64,000 nt of DNA from Terriglobia bacterium (GTDB taxonomy: Bacteria; Acidobacteriota; Thermoanaerobaculia; Thermoanaerobaculales; Thermoanaerobaculaceae): assembly GCA_020073245.1 (NCBI GenBank), contig JAIQFQ010000003.1, positions 1 to 64,000 of the forward strand, read 5' to 3'. The position numbers and the translations under genes were made by a program. A model generated the notes under the pieces. The model worked only from the letters and a program-made list of their open reading frames with translations, was not told the DNA's origin and searched no databases. Shown here in pieces: positions 10,100-20,600 of this stretch; positions within the stretch are counted from its first letter, which is position 1, and each line of letters opens with the position of its first letter.

Positions 10100-10810
10100 A
10101 TGCTCGCCGACATTCGCAGACTGGCCGGGCGCATCTCGGAGCGCTTCAAGCGCGCGTACTACGGGCCGACGTTCCGGTGCCCGGTGTGCCATTTCGTGCT
10201 TGCCGCCGTGGACGCCGACGGCAACGGTCTGCTCGTCTGCCCGGTGTGCGGTGCGGTGATCGAGATCGAGGCCGTCTACGGGCACATCGTCCCGGTGGTG
10301 CTCGACATGGAGCTGTACCGGCCGCAGCCGAAGCTGCGCGTCCACCCGATGGCGACCCACCTCCCGATCGGGCTGTTCCCGGTGGCTTTGCTCGGTGTGG
10401 TGACGCTACTCGCGGCCACATTCCTCAAGAGGCTCGGTTTGGTGGGCGCTGCCCCCGGCGGACGTCTGAGTGTGCTCGCGAGCGCGGTGCTGGTGCTGCT
10501 CGTGGTCTCGGTGGGCGCATCCCTGGCGACGCTTGCCTCGGGGCTGTGGGACTGGAACTTCCGCTACCGCAGGCGCACCTACCGGCAGATCCGCTTGAAG
10601 ATCGCGTGCTCGATCGTGTTCCTTGCGTTGGGCGCGGGAGCGATCGCCCTTCACGCGTCGGGGCTCGTGTTCGCTGCCAGCGGGCTCATGCGCCTGGACT
10701 CGGCGGCGGGGGTCGCCGCCGACTTCGCGTACCTCGCTGCGCTCGCCGGGGACATGGTCGTCCTCGCGACACTGGGTCACATCGGCGGCACGCTGGTGTT
10801 CGGCCGGTAG
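10100..10810 (+). CDS. Zinc-ribbon (CPVC...CPVC) + DUF2231-like membrane protein
   Basis: FRCPVCHFVLAAVDADGNGLLVCPVCGAVIE followed by VHPMATHLPIGLFPVALLGVVTLLAA. Confidence 0.65.
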   Translation: MLADIRRLAGRISERFKRAYYGPTFRCPVCHFVLAAVDADGNGLLVCPVCGAVIEIEAVYGHIVPVVLDMELYRPQPKLRVHPMATHLPIGLFPVALLGVVTLLAATFLKRLGLVGAAPGGRLSVLASAVLVLLVVSVGASLATLASGLWDWNFRYRRRTYRQIRLKIACSIVFLALGAGAIALHASGLVFAASGLMRLDSAAGVAADFAYLAALAGDMVVLATLGHIGGTLVFGR

Positions 10811-10992
10811 CAACGACGTACCCGGAACGGTTGTAAGGCACCCCGACGACGGAGGCCCACTCCCGTCCGACGGTGATGCGCCGGCACGAGCGCCACGGCC
10901 AGAGCAACCAAGCCGGTGGCCAAAGAGAAAACCATCCCACCGGAGCGTCCACCGCATCCGGCGGGATGTCCCGCACAAGGCCGCCGCCGCGG

Positions 10993-11646
10993 TTACGCGC
11001 GCAGGCGCAGGATGATGAACACCCCGGCGATCAGGAGCAGCGCGGCCAGCACGGCCAGCCCGAAGAAGCCGGCCGTGGGGATCGCGCCGGCCTCGCCCTG
11101 GAGCGCCTGGCTGGTAACGATGTTGCAATTGCCGCAGCCATCGAGGATCACTTCCCATCCGCCGATGACTCTGTGGAACTGATCCACGAGCGTGATGGTG
11201 ACGTGGATCGGCTGACCGGAAGGCAGCGGCCAGGTCCCCGTGGCGGTGCCGCCATCGTTTACGAAGAACAGACCCCAGCTGCCCACGCCTGAACCACTGA
11301 GGAAGGAACCCAGCTGGTCCATGTAGACGACGCCATTGACGATGACCAGCGTGTGTTCCACCGTGGTGGCCGGGAGGTTGCTGAACGAGACGGCCAGACT
11401 CGTGGTGTCAATCGCGCAGCCACAGGCGGTCACCCCGGTGATCTGGATACCCGGGCCTGCCAAACCGTCCGGGGCAGGCAGGTTGCGGGGCGTGGCGGCC
11501 GTGTTCGTTGTGCTCGCGGCCACCGCGCTTTGAGTGCCGTGGTTGAGGGCCGTGGTGCTCGCCGCCACCGAAGCGGCGCCCAGCGCGAGCAACCCGACGA
11601 CCAAGAGAGTGAAGACCACTTGTGGAGCCTTGAATCCCGTCCTCAT
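10993..11646 (-). CDS. Exported protein with IPTL-CTERM-like C-terminal sorting tail
   Basis: C-terminus GAIPTAGFFGLAVLAALLLIAGVFIILRLRA (IPT motif, TM, basic tail); N-terminal signal peptide. Confidence 0.55.
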   Translation of the reverse strand: MRTGFKAPQVVFTLLVVGLLALGAASVAASTTALNHGTQSAVAASTTNTAATPRNLPAPDGLAGPGIQITGVTACGCAIDTTSLAVSFSNLPATTVEHTLVIVNGVVYMDQLGSFLSGSGVGSWGLFFVNDGGTATGTWPLPSGQPIHVTITLVDQFHRVIGGWEVILDGCGNCNIVTSQALQGEAGAIPTAGFFGLAVLAALLLIAGVFIILRLRA

Positions 11647-11844
11647 GAACTCCTCCTCCTCGTCCGAATGGGGCGATTTTGTTAAGCCTAGAACGCGACC
11701 CCCGAGGTGTCAACGGTCGGAGGGGGCGAGGGGTTCGTCTCAAGTGAGGTGAGCCAATCGGCACCAAAGGACAGGGGGTTCTTCTCGGCGCGCCGGCCGC
11801 CATGTGGCCGCCAGGGCGGCCGGTTTCGCGGTTGCAGGTCGCCC

Positions 11845-12384
11845 TTAGTGCTGAGCTGCGGACTTCACCCGCGTCAGGTAGAACATCCCGCTCGAGATCT
11901 TCCCACCGAGCTCGTACCCCCACTCCTCGTTATGGTGGTCGGCATCCACGAGCGTGATCGCCAGGCGGCCCATGTGGCCGTCACCGGGCCTGATGTTGGT
12001 GCCGTCCTTGAACTGGAACACGACGGTCTTGGGGTCGGACGAGGGCGCCGCCACGAAGCGCGGCTGGTTGTGGGCCGAGCAATAGTGCGTCGCCATCAGG
12101 GTGTCCTTGTCCACGTGGAACATGGTGACCATCTCGTGAGGCGTGCCGGCGTCGATCCAATGCATGACGGCCGAACCGTCGCCGGTCATGCGGATTGCGA
12201 CGTGCGTCGGCATCTTTTGGTCGCCCTCCATGTGGTACCCGTCCCACTCCCCGACGAGCGACTTGATGCTTTCCCACTGCGGGGTGCTCGCGACCTTCGA
12301 GACGTGCATTTCGTGGTCCTCTGCGCCCGCAATTCCGAGCCCGAGGACGAAAGCGCCAACCAGGACAGCGATCACTCGCTTCAT
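11845..12384 (-). CDS. Hypothetical exported protein
   Basis: MKRVIAVLVGAFVLGLGIAGAEDHE signal peptide; single clean ORF. Confidence 0.6.
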   Translation of the reverse strand: MKRVIAVLVGAFVLGLGIAGAEDHEMHVSKVASTPQWESIKSLVGEWDGYHMEGDQKMPTHVAIRMTGDGSAVMHWIDAGTPHEMVTMFHVDKDTLMATHYCSAHNQPRFVAAPSSDPKTVVFQFKDGTNIRPGDGHMGRLAITLVDADHHNEEWGYELGGKISSGMFYLTRVKSAAQH

Positions 12385-12550
12385 ACGAAGTCCTCCCGGG
12401 GGCCGATTGTCCTGCACCTGAGATTCGGTGTCAACGCCGGGCCAGCCGTGGCTCCCGCTGCCAGAACTCATGACGCGGGTCGCGCTGCCGGTCGGGCAGC
12501 GCTGCAACCTGCGGCAGGCCCGCTTCGTATTTCAGCCGGAGGATGCGCCC

Positions 12551-13060
12551 GTGCCGAACGTCCTTCCGTGGCTGGAGTACAGGTGGAACTTCGACTTCCC
12601 AGTCGGCATGTTCCGTGCGATTGTGGAGCGCCTGCGCGGAACGCCCGCCCGACTCGAGGAGATCGTTCGGGATGCCTCAGGCGACCGCCTCATCCATCGT
12701 GCGGGAGAGTCCTGGTCGGCGCAGGAGCACGTCGGGCACCTGGTCAGCGTGGAGGTTCTCTGGCACCGACGGCTCGAGGAGTACCTCCTCGGTACGCTTA
12801 GGCTGACAGCGGCTGACATGGAGAACCGGGCTACGAAGGAAGCCGCGTACAACGGGCGCCCCCTGACCTCGATCCTGGCCGAGTTCCGCACCGGTCGCGG
12901 CGCCACCGTGGGGATCCTGGATGGCCTCGACCTCGAGGCAGCCTCGCGGACCGCGCACCACCCGAGGCTCAACCGCCCGATGCGCCTTGTGGACCTGTGC
13001 CTCTTCGCCGCCGAGCACGACGATCACCATCTGGCCTTGATCCATGAGCTCCTGCGGTAG
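12551..13060 (+). CDS. DinB-family protein
   Basis: WSAQEHVGHLVSVEVLWHRRL...LFAAEHDDHHLALIHEL (DinB-type His pattern). Confidence 0.75.
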   Translation: MPNVLPWLEYRWNFDFPVGMFRAIVERLRGTPARLEEIVRDASGDRLIHRAGESWSAQEHVGHLVSVEVLWHRRLEEYLLGTLRLTAADMENRATKEAAYNGRPLTSILAEFRTGRGATVGILDGLDLEAASRTAHHPRLNRPMRLVDLCLFAAEHDDHHLALIHELLR

Positions 13061-13185
13061 CCAAGGAAGGCGCCGCCGGCGCCGGACCACCTATCCGGGC
13101 GGGGGGTCCCGCCGCCGATCCACGACCCACCTCGCCGCTCCAGATCCCCCGAGCCCTCCACTCGTCCCGCCGGAGGCGGGACTCG

Positions 13186-13447
13186 CCCGTCCTCAACGTA
13201 CCCTCCGGGTACGCCCCCTGTGCAACCGGCTCGCGCGACTTGCGACAGGCCCAACGGTGGCGGCGCGGCTCCACGCCGTGCTTCGAGGCCCTGCTGTCGG
13301 TTGAGCGGGAACAGGTAAGAGGGAAGAGGGAAGACGGAAGAGGTCAAAGGGAAGACGAAGACCTCACGCGAAGAGAGCCCTGCGTTCCTCGTCTTTCGTT
13401 TGACGTTTTACGTTTGACCTTTCACCCGTCCTCAACGAACCCTCGAA
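13186..13447. repeat. Intergenic repeat cluster: direct repeat CCCGTCCTCAACGNACCCTC (13186.. and 13425..) flanking purine-arm/pyrimidine-arm hairpin element A
   Basis: Purine-rich arm 13306-13363 and pyrimidine-rich arm 13384-13425; a 22-nt stretch (13322-13343) is identical to 28739-28760. Confidence 0.6.
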
Positions 13448-13558
13448 CGGGCTCTGATCCTCCGTTCCTCGACCCCTCCGCTCTTCTGCCAGTCTCTACG
13501 GACCCCTGAGCCCGGTCCCCGGTCTGTCGGACAGCGCAAGCGCTACGGTAGCTCTTGG

Positions 13559-14695
13559 TCACTCGAGGGCCACGGACAGTGCCAGTTTCTTGCCGGCTTC
13601 GGCGTTGACCTGAACCGTCTTTCCGGTGTGGCCCGGCGCCACGACGTCGATGCGGTGCGGACCCGGCGACACCACGACGCCCTGCCCTAGGCGCGCCAGA
13701 TCATCGCCCGTTCCGATCAGGGCGCCATCGAGGTACACGGCTGCGCCAGGCGGCGACACCCGCAGCTCCAGCGCGGTGAATCCGGAGGCCGAGGCGGCGG
13801 GTTGGATCGCGCCGGCACCGCCGGGCGAGGGTGTGGCCTGGGTCGCGGCCGGTCCGAAGCTCGGACCGAACCTCCGGCCATGGGGCAGCCCCGGGGATGG
13901 CGTCGGTGCCCCTCCGGCGCCGCCGGCCGGATCGACCTGGAGGTCGACGCTGAGAACGACCTTGTTTTCGCCGCCGACGCTGAGGTTCAACGATTTGCTC
14001 CGATAGCCGGGCAGGCGGAGGTCGAGGGTGTACCGACCGGGGTCGAGGTAGAGATATTCGGGGTGGCCATCGAACTCATCGACGGAGCCGACGAGCACGC
14101 CGTTGAGGTGGACCAGAGCACTCCTCGGGGACACCTCCATGTCCACCGGCGAGGCGCCGGGAATCGCGGTGGTTGTCTCGCTCGAAACCGCTGCAGAGGC
14201 ATCACCCGAGCCCGCACCAGCTGCCGCTGAATCCGGGGGCACGACGAAGATGCTGGAGTCGGGGTATCCGTAGGGGTAATCGTAGAGGTCGTAGTATCCA
14301 TAGGCCCCGTGGTACCCGTAGTATCCGAATGGCCAACCCCAGGCCCAGTAGGCGTCCCACCACAGCGGGAAGCTGAGATAGAGGCCGCCCCAAAAGGAAG
14401 GCCCGTGCCAACCGAAGTGGCCGCTGCCGTGGAACGGGAGCCCCGGGTGATGGTTCCCATGCGGTTGGGCCGCTGGCACGCCGTGGCCGACGGGACCGTG
14501 ATGTCCTCCCGAGGCGGGCTGCCGCCCGGCCGACGAGTGTCCACTCCGGGACGAATTCCCGCCGCCGGAGGCGTGCCCACCGGTGAACGAGTGCATGCCC
14601 CCGCTGTGCCCACTGCCTCTGCTCTGGCTCCAGGCCGGTCCCGCAAAGACCAAGAGGCCTGCGATCAGGACCGTTCCGACCGCCCGCGCTCGCAT
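13559..14695 (-). CDS. Exported PEGA-domain protein with Gly/Ser/His-rich and Tyr/Trp-rich N-terminal region
   Basis: Two PEGA-like blocks: VDMEVSPRSALVHLNGVLVGSVDEF...GRYTLDLRLPGY and ELRVSPPGAAVYLDGALIGTGDDL...GPHRIDVVAPGH. Confidence 0.75.
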   Translation of the reverse strand: MRARAVGTVLIAGLLVFAGPAWSQSRGSGHSGGMHSFTGGHASGGGNSSRSGHSSAGRQPASGGHHGPVGHGVPAAQPHGNHHPGLPFHGSGHFGWHGPSFWGGLYLSFPLWWDAYWAWGWPFGYYGYHGAYGYYDLYDYPYGYPDSSIFVVPPDSAAAGAGSGDASAAVSSETTTAIPGASPVDMEVSPRSALVHLNGVLVGSVDEFDGHPEYLYLDPGRYTLDLRLPGYRSKSLNLSVGGENKVVLSVDLQVDPAGGAGGAPTPSPGLPHGRRFGPSFGPAATQATPSPGGAGAIQPAASASGFTALELRVSPPGAAVYLDGALIGTGDDLARLGQGVVVSPGPHRIDVVAPGHTGKTVQVNAEAGKKLALSVALE

Positions 14696-14942
14696 AGACA
14701 CCCCCGAGCCGAGGTCGAACGCAGCAGCTCCGGCTCACAACCAATTCCATCCTAAAGCAAACCCCCTGCCAGGGGGCGGTGCCTTCACACCTGGTCTCAC
14801 GGCGACCTCACCTACTCGAGGCAGCGCCGTCAGGGGACAGGACCGTCCCCGAAGGAAGACGGCCCGCCGATGGCCCCAAATGGCGTACGGAGCGGAGGTG
14901 AGATGACTGCTCAATTCTGGGGGGGCCGTGTGCCTGAGCCCT

Positions 14943-15764
14943 TCACGATCCCGGGCCGAGCACGGCGCCCACGAATGCCGCAAGTGCCTCTTGCGCCTCC
15001 GGGCTGACCGCGATCCCGCCGCTGTTGTGGCCACCGCTCAGGTCGGCGAACGCCTTGGGCTGGCGAGCGGCGGCGAACAGCTCGCGACCCATGGCGTACG
15101 GCACGATGTCGTCGTCCGGCGAGTGGATGATCAAGGTGGGGCAAGCGACATCCCGCATGCGCGAAAGAGAGTCGTAGCGGATCGTGACGAGCAGTCGCGC
15201 CGGCAGCCACGGGTAGTACCTTCTCGCCATGGCGTGGACGCTGGTGAACGAGGACTCGAGGACCAGCCCGGCGGGAGGACGCCTCGACGCGGCCTCGACC
15301 GCGACGGCGCCCCCGAGCGACTCACCCAGGTACAGAACTCTGGCGGGCGGGACGCCCTTGTCCCCCGTGACGAACCCCACCGCGGCGTCCATGTCCCGGT
15401 ATGTGCCCTGCTCCGAGGGTCGCCCCTGGCTCTCTCCGTACCCGCGGTAGTCGAACGCCAGCACCGACAGGCCCAGTCCGTGGAGAAGCGCCAGCTTGTC
15501 GATCCGGTGCGAGATGTTGCCGCCGTTCCCGTGGGCGAACACGAGCGCTCCGCGCGGACGCTCGGCGGGAATCCACCACGCCCCGAGCGCCAGCCCGTCG
15601 GCAGTCTGAAGCCGCACCGGCTCGTACCGCAGGCCAACGTCCACCGGCGTCCCGGCGATGGCACGCTCGGGGAAGAAGACGAACGACTCCTGCCGCAGGA
15701 AGATCATGCCGCACACCCCCGCGTAGCCCAGAACGAGCAACCCGCCGGCCACCGCGACCGCCAC
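14943..15764 (-). CDS. Alpha/beta hydrolase (membrane-anchored, Bem46/YfhR-like)
   Basis: VFAHGNGGNISHR, LGESLGGAVAV (GxSxG), IIHSPDDDIVPY. Confidence 0.8.
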   Translation of the reverse strand: MAVAVAGGLLVLGYAGVCGMIFLRQESFVFFPERAIAGTPVDVGLRYEPVRLQTADGLALGAWWIPAERPRGALVFAHGNGGNISHRIDKLALLHGLGLSVLAFDYRGYGESQGRPSEQGTYRDMDAAVGFVTGDKGVPPARVLYLGESLGGAVAVEAASRRPPAGLVLESSFTSVHAMARRYYPWLPARLLVTIRYDSLSRMRDVACPTLIIHSPDDDIVPYAMGRELFAAARQPKAFADLSGGHNSGGIAVSPEAQEALAAFVGAVLGPGS

Positions 15765-15913
15765 CCGCGCTCTCGCTGCCAGACGGTCCTCCCTTCGTTG
15801 AGTCTAGCCGAGAGGGCCGGTTTGGGGTCCCACCGTCCGTGCGCGATTCGGTGAACCGTCCGGCCGCCTGCGGCGTATCATGACGTACCGATAATTCACA
15901 ACGGAGGCCGACC

Positions 15914-16807
15914 ATGGATGGGAAGGGAAGAACAATCGGCGTGACAGTCGCCATCGCGGTGGCTATGGCCGCGGGGTGCTGGGAGGTCGCGAGTGCAGAG
16001 CCGGAGCTGGCGGTGTCTGGCCACGCGCGGTCGGCGGACGGAGTCGAGATCGCCTACGCGGATCAGGGAAGCGGATTGGTTGCGATCGTATTTATCCACG
16101 GTGGCCTGGCAGACCGCACGTTCTGGGCGCCCCAGTTCGTGCTGCTGAGCGGCAGGTACCGCCTGGTGGCGGTGGACCTCGCCGGGCACGGCGCGTCGGG
16201 GTCCAACCGCCAGGCGTTGACGATCGCCGCGTGGGCGGTCGACGTGTGCGCCGTGGTGAACGCACTCAAGCTCCCCCGCGTTGTGCTCGTGGGGAACTCG
16301 CTCGGCGGGCCAGTGGCTCTCGAGGCGGCCTCGCTACTGCCGGGGCGGGCGATCGGCGTGGTCGGCGTGGACACACTTCACCTCGCGACCCAGAGCATGC
16401 CGAAGGAGGAAGCGCACGCTCGCGCGGAGGCGTTCCGAAAGGACTTCGCGGGAACGTGCCACGCCATGGTGGAGGCACTCTTCCACCCCGGTACCCAGGC
16501 CGAGCTTCGGGCGTGGGCCGAGAAACGCATGTGCTCGGCGTCGCCCGTGGTGGCCGCCGCGATGATGGAAGGGTTCGGCGGCTACGACATCGCGCAGGCG
16601 TTTCGCAAGGCGGGAGTGCCGGTCCGCGCGATCAACGGCGACCTCTGGCCCACGCAAACCGAGGTCAACCGCACGATCACACCCGACTTCCAGGCGGTGA
16701 TCATGAAGGGCGCCGGCCACTACCCGATGCTCGAACGCCCCGCCGAGTTCAACCGCCTGCTCATGGTGTACGTCCAAGCTCTCGATCAGGCGGCCAGGTC
16801 CAAGTAG
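15914..16807 (+). CDS. Exported alpha/beta hydrolase
   Basis: IHGGLADRTFW, GNSLGGPVAL nucleophile elbow, KGAGHYPMLERP. Confidence 0.85.
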   Translation: MDGKGRTIGVTVAIAVAMAAGCWEVASAEPELAVSGHARSADGVEIAYADQGSGLVAIVFIHGGLADRTFWAPQFVLLSGRYRLVAVDLAGHGASGSNRQALTIAAWAVDVCAVVNALKLPRVVLVGNSLGGPVALEAASLLPGRAIGVVGVDTLHLATQSMPKEEAHARAEAFRKDFAGTCHAMVEALFHPGTQAELRAWAEKRMCSASPVVAAAMMEGFGGYDIAQAFRKAGVPVRAINGDLWPTQTEVNRTITPDFQAVIMKGAGHYPMLERPAEFNRLLMVYVQALDQAARSK

Positions 16808-16830
16808 GGTAGCGGTCCGCCCGCACTCGA

Positions 16831-16856
16831 GCGGGAGGGGGCAAGCGCCGCCCCAA
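16831..16856. repeat. Intergenic GC palindrome resembling the repeat inside icmF
   Basis: GCGGGAGGGGGCAAGCGCCGCCCCAAC vs GGGCGGGGGCAAGCCCCGCCCCTAC at 17805-17829. Confidence 0.45.
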
Positions 16857-16939
16857 CGTGCCGCACCGGCACCGGACGCCGATGTCGTGGAGGGCCTGCG
16901 TCATCTGGTTTGAAGCGCGACCTCGTCAAAGCGAGGCGG

Positions 16940-17443
16940 CTACTTCATCGGCTCGATGGTCGCGCTGAACGTGACGTCGTAGCTGTACGGCACGTCATCG
17001 AACGACTTCTGCGGAGACTTGGTGCGGGCGCGCCCGGCGATGAGTTTCTTGTCGAAGGTCTTCGCCTCGAAGACGTGCTCGGTAGACCCCCCGCTCTCGG
17101 GCATCTTGAAGCGTTCGTGCCTCACCTCGTAGTTGATCACTTGCCCTTCCGCGTCGATCGTTTGCTTGACGAAATGGAGCTTGCCCGCCTTTGCCAGGTC
17201 GGCAAGCGCGAAATGGTCGCGCAGCGCCGCAGCGGCCACCTCGGCGTCCGCCATGACTACCACCACGTCTTGCTTCTTCGAATCGAAAAAGCCTTTCTCG
17301 GCGTAGGCGTAGACGTGGGTCAGCTTGATCGGCGTGCCGTCCACAACGAACGTGCCCTCGACCGTGTTCTGCGCCGCTGCCGGAGCCGCCACGAGGCCAA
17401 CGAGTCCTGCGAGAAGAACGCCAAGAAGTGCCTTGTGGTTCAT
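16940..17443 (-). CDS. Hypothetical exported protein
   Basis: MNHKALLGVLLAGLVGLVAAPAAAQ signal peptide; clean ORF with ATG at 17443. Confidence 0.65.
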   Translation of the reverse strand: MNHKALLGVLLAGLVGLVAAPAAAQNTVEGTFVVDGTPIKLTHVYAYAEKGFFDSKKQDVVVVMADAEVAAAALRDHFALADLAKAGKLHFVKQTIDAEGQVINYEVRHERFKMPESGGSTEHVFEAKTFDKKLIAGRARTKSPQKSFDDVPYSYDVTFSATIEPMK

Positions 17444-17622
17444 TTCGACCTCCTTTTGCCGGCCAACCGCCAGCCTCGCGATTGAACTCTCCGGAGTCAC
17501 GGCAAGCAGCGTACCACGAGCCAGCCGCACCGAACCGTTCCTCGGGGTTCGTCGCGACGGCAGCACCACACCCGGGCCGACAAGCGGCCTGCGAAACTCC
17601 AGTGTGGACGGGAGCAGCGCCT

Positions 17623-20600
17623 TCACATGCTCCTGCGGTACTGCCCACCGACCTCGTAGAGCGCGTGCGTGATCTGACCGAGGGAGCAGGAACAGACGGT
17701 CTGCAGCAGCTCCGCGAAGAGGTTGGCGCCCGACCGTGCCACCGCCTGCAGGTTCGCCAGCGCCTCGGCGCTCGGGACCTGCCAGGGAGACACCACCCCG
17801 ACACGGGCGGGGGCAAGCCCCGCCCCTACATTCGTGTCGCCGTCGGCGGTCTCTTGTAGGGGCGGCCCTTGCGGCCGCCCGCCGGCGACACCGGTCTCTC
17901 CGGGCCCCGGACCTCGGACCCCGGACCCCTCGTGTCTCTCCTGGAAGTCCCGCACGTGGGCGAGGCGCGCCTCCTTCTCACCCGTGGTGGCACGTGTGAG
18001 CGTCTTCGCCTCGAGGACGTTCTCTCCCCGATGCGGATCGAGGAACGTGTTGACGCCGACGACCGGGAACTCGCCCGAGTGCTTCAGGCGTTCGTAGTGG
18101 AGCGACTCCTCCTGGATCCGGGAGCGCTGATAGCCGGTCTCCATGGCGCCCAGCACCCCGCCGCGCTCGGAGAGGCGCTCGAACTCCTCCAGCACGCCGC
18201 GCTCGACCTCGTCGGTCAGCCACTGGAGGAACGCCGAGCCCTGGAGAGGGTTCTCGTTCGCGAGCAGCCCGAACTCCTTGGCGTTGATCATCTGGATCGC
18301 CAGCGCTCGCCGCACCGACTCCTCGGTCGGGGTCGTGATCGCCTCGTCGTAGGCGTTGGTGTGGAGGGAGTTGCAGTTGTCGGCCATCGCGAGGAGGGCC
18401 TGCAACGTCGTGCGGATGTCGTTGAACGCGATCTCCTGGGCGTGCAGGCTGCGCCCCGACGTCTGGATGTGGTACTTGAGCTTCTGCGAGCGCTCGTTGG
18501 CGCCGTAGCGCTCACTCATCGCGACCGCCCAGATCCGCCGCGCAACCCTGCCGATCACGGTGTACTCGGGGTCCATCCCGTTCGAGAAGAAGAACGAGAG
18601 GTTGGGCGCGAACTCGTCGATCGCCATCCCGCGTGCGAGGTAGACCTCGACGTAGGCGAACCCGTTGGCGAGCGTGAACGCGAGCTGGCTGATCGGGTTC
18701 GCGCCCGCCTCGGCGATGTGGTAGCCGGAGATCGACACCGAGTAGAAGTTGCGCACGTCGTTGGCGATGAACCACTGCTGGATGTCGCCCATCATCCGCA
18801 GCGCGAACTCGGTCGAGAAGATGCACGTGTTCTGCGCCTGATCTTCCTTGAGGATGTCGGCCTGGACGGTGCCGCGAACCTGCGCGACCGCGCAGGCGAG
18901 CGCCTTGTCCCACTCGCCCGGCGATAGCAGGGCGGCGATCTCGTCCCAGCGCTTCCCGTCCACGAACGGCTGCAGCGCGTCGTCCGGATTCGCGCGCAGG
19001 CGTCCGTCGGCGATCATGCGGCGCTTCGCCTCCTGGCGCCCGGCGACGTTGAAGAACATGGCGAGGATCATCGGCGCCGGGCCGTTGATCGTCATCGAGA
19101 CCGAGGTGTTGGCCGCGCACAGGTCGAACCCGGCGTACAGCCGCTCCATGTCCTCGACGGTGCAGATCGAGACGCCCGACTCGCCGACCTTGCCGATGAT
19201 GTCCGGACGCTCGGCGGGGTCCTCGCCGTAGAGCGTCACAGAGTCGAACGCGGTCGAAAGGCGCACGGACGACTGCCCGCGCGAAACGTAGTGAAAGCGG
19301 GCGTTGGTGCGCTCCGGGCCGCCCTCGCCCGCGAACATGCGTGTGGGCAGCTCTTCGGTGCGCCTGAAGGGGAAAACGCCGGCGGTGTACGGGTAGGCGC
19401 CGGGGACGTTCTCGGTGGCGAGGAAGAGGACGATGTCGCCCCAGTCCTCCAGCTTCGGCAGGGCGACCTTGGGAACGTGCGTGCCCGACAGCGAGACCGA
19501 GGTCAGCGGGACCGTGATCGCGCGGCGGCGCACCGTGTACGTGAACGTGTCGCCTGCGTACTCGCGCCGGAGCTCGGCCCAGGTCGCGAGTTGCTCGCGG
19601 GTATCGGGCTCGAGGTCGGCGGCCGCCCGCCGGATCTCCTCATCGAGCAGGGCGAGCGCGCCCTCGGAGTGCGTGGCGCCCGCGGCGATCTGCTCGAACA
19701 GTCCCCACAACGCTTCGTACCCGTCCTCGTCGGGGCCCGGAGCCCTGAGCCCGGACCCCGCTCCTGCCACCACGGCCCTCGCTCCGACGAGCTGGTAAAG
19801 CGACCGTGCGACTCGCGCCTGGGCCTCCGCGTGGGAGCGGGCGCTGCGGCACGCGGCCGAGATTTCGCGCAGGTAGCCGATCCGCTCCCCCGGGATGAGC
19901 GGGTGACGGTCCGGCTCTCCGGTCGGCTGGGCGTGCGTGCTCTCGAGGCGCCAGGCGCCGCCGAACCCCTTCTCGAGGTGGGACACCAGCGCGAGGTAAA
20001 GCAGGTTCACGCCGCGGTCGTGGAACTGGTGGGCGCACGTGGGGAAGACCGGAAGCCCCTCATCGGGCATCGTGAACTCCGAGCGGCTCCGCCGGAGCTG
20101 CTTGCGCACGTCGCGCAACGCGTCGAGCGCGCCTGGGCGGTCGAACTTGTTTATCGCGACCATGTCCGCGAAGTCCAGCATGTCGATCTTCTCGAGCTGC
20201 ATCGCCGCGCCGTATTCGGGGGTCATGACGTAGACCGACTGATCGGCGAGGTCGGCGATCTCACTGTCGGCTTGACCGGCGCCGGCCGACTCCACGAGGA
20301 CGAGGCCGAACCCCGCCGCGATGCACACGTCGATCGCCGTCTTGGTGTTGGCCGAGAGCGTGCGATGCGCTTGGCGGGTGGCGAGGGAACGCATGTAGAC
20401 GCGAGGGGAGGAGGCGAGCGAGTTCATGCGGATGCGGTCGCCGAGCAGCGCACCGCCGGTGCGCCGCTTGGTGGGATCCACCGCCAGCACGGCAATCGTG
20501 AGGTTGGGGAAGTCGGCCAGGAACCGCCGCACGAGTTCGTCCGTCAGCGAGGACTTTCCGGCACCCCCGGTGCCTGTGATCCCGACGACCGGACACCGGG

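Noticed and set aside
13306-13425. CRISPR-like array
   Set aside because: Short iterated purine tracts without regular repeat/spacer structure and no cas genes; better explained as a hairpin repeat element.
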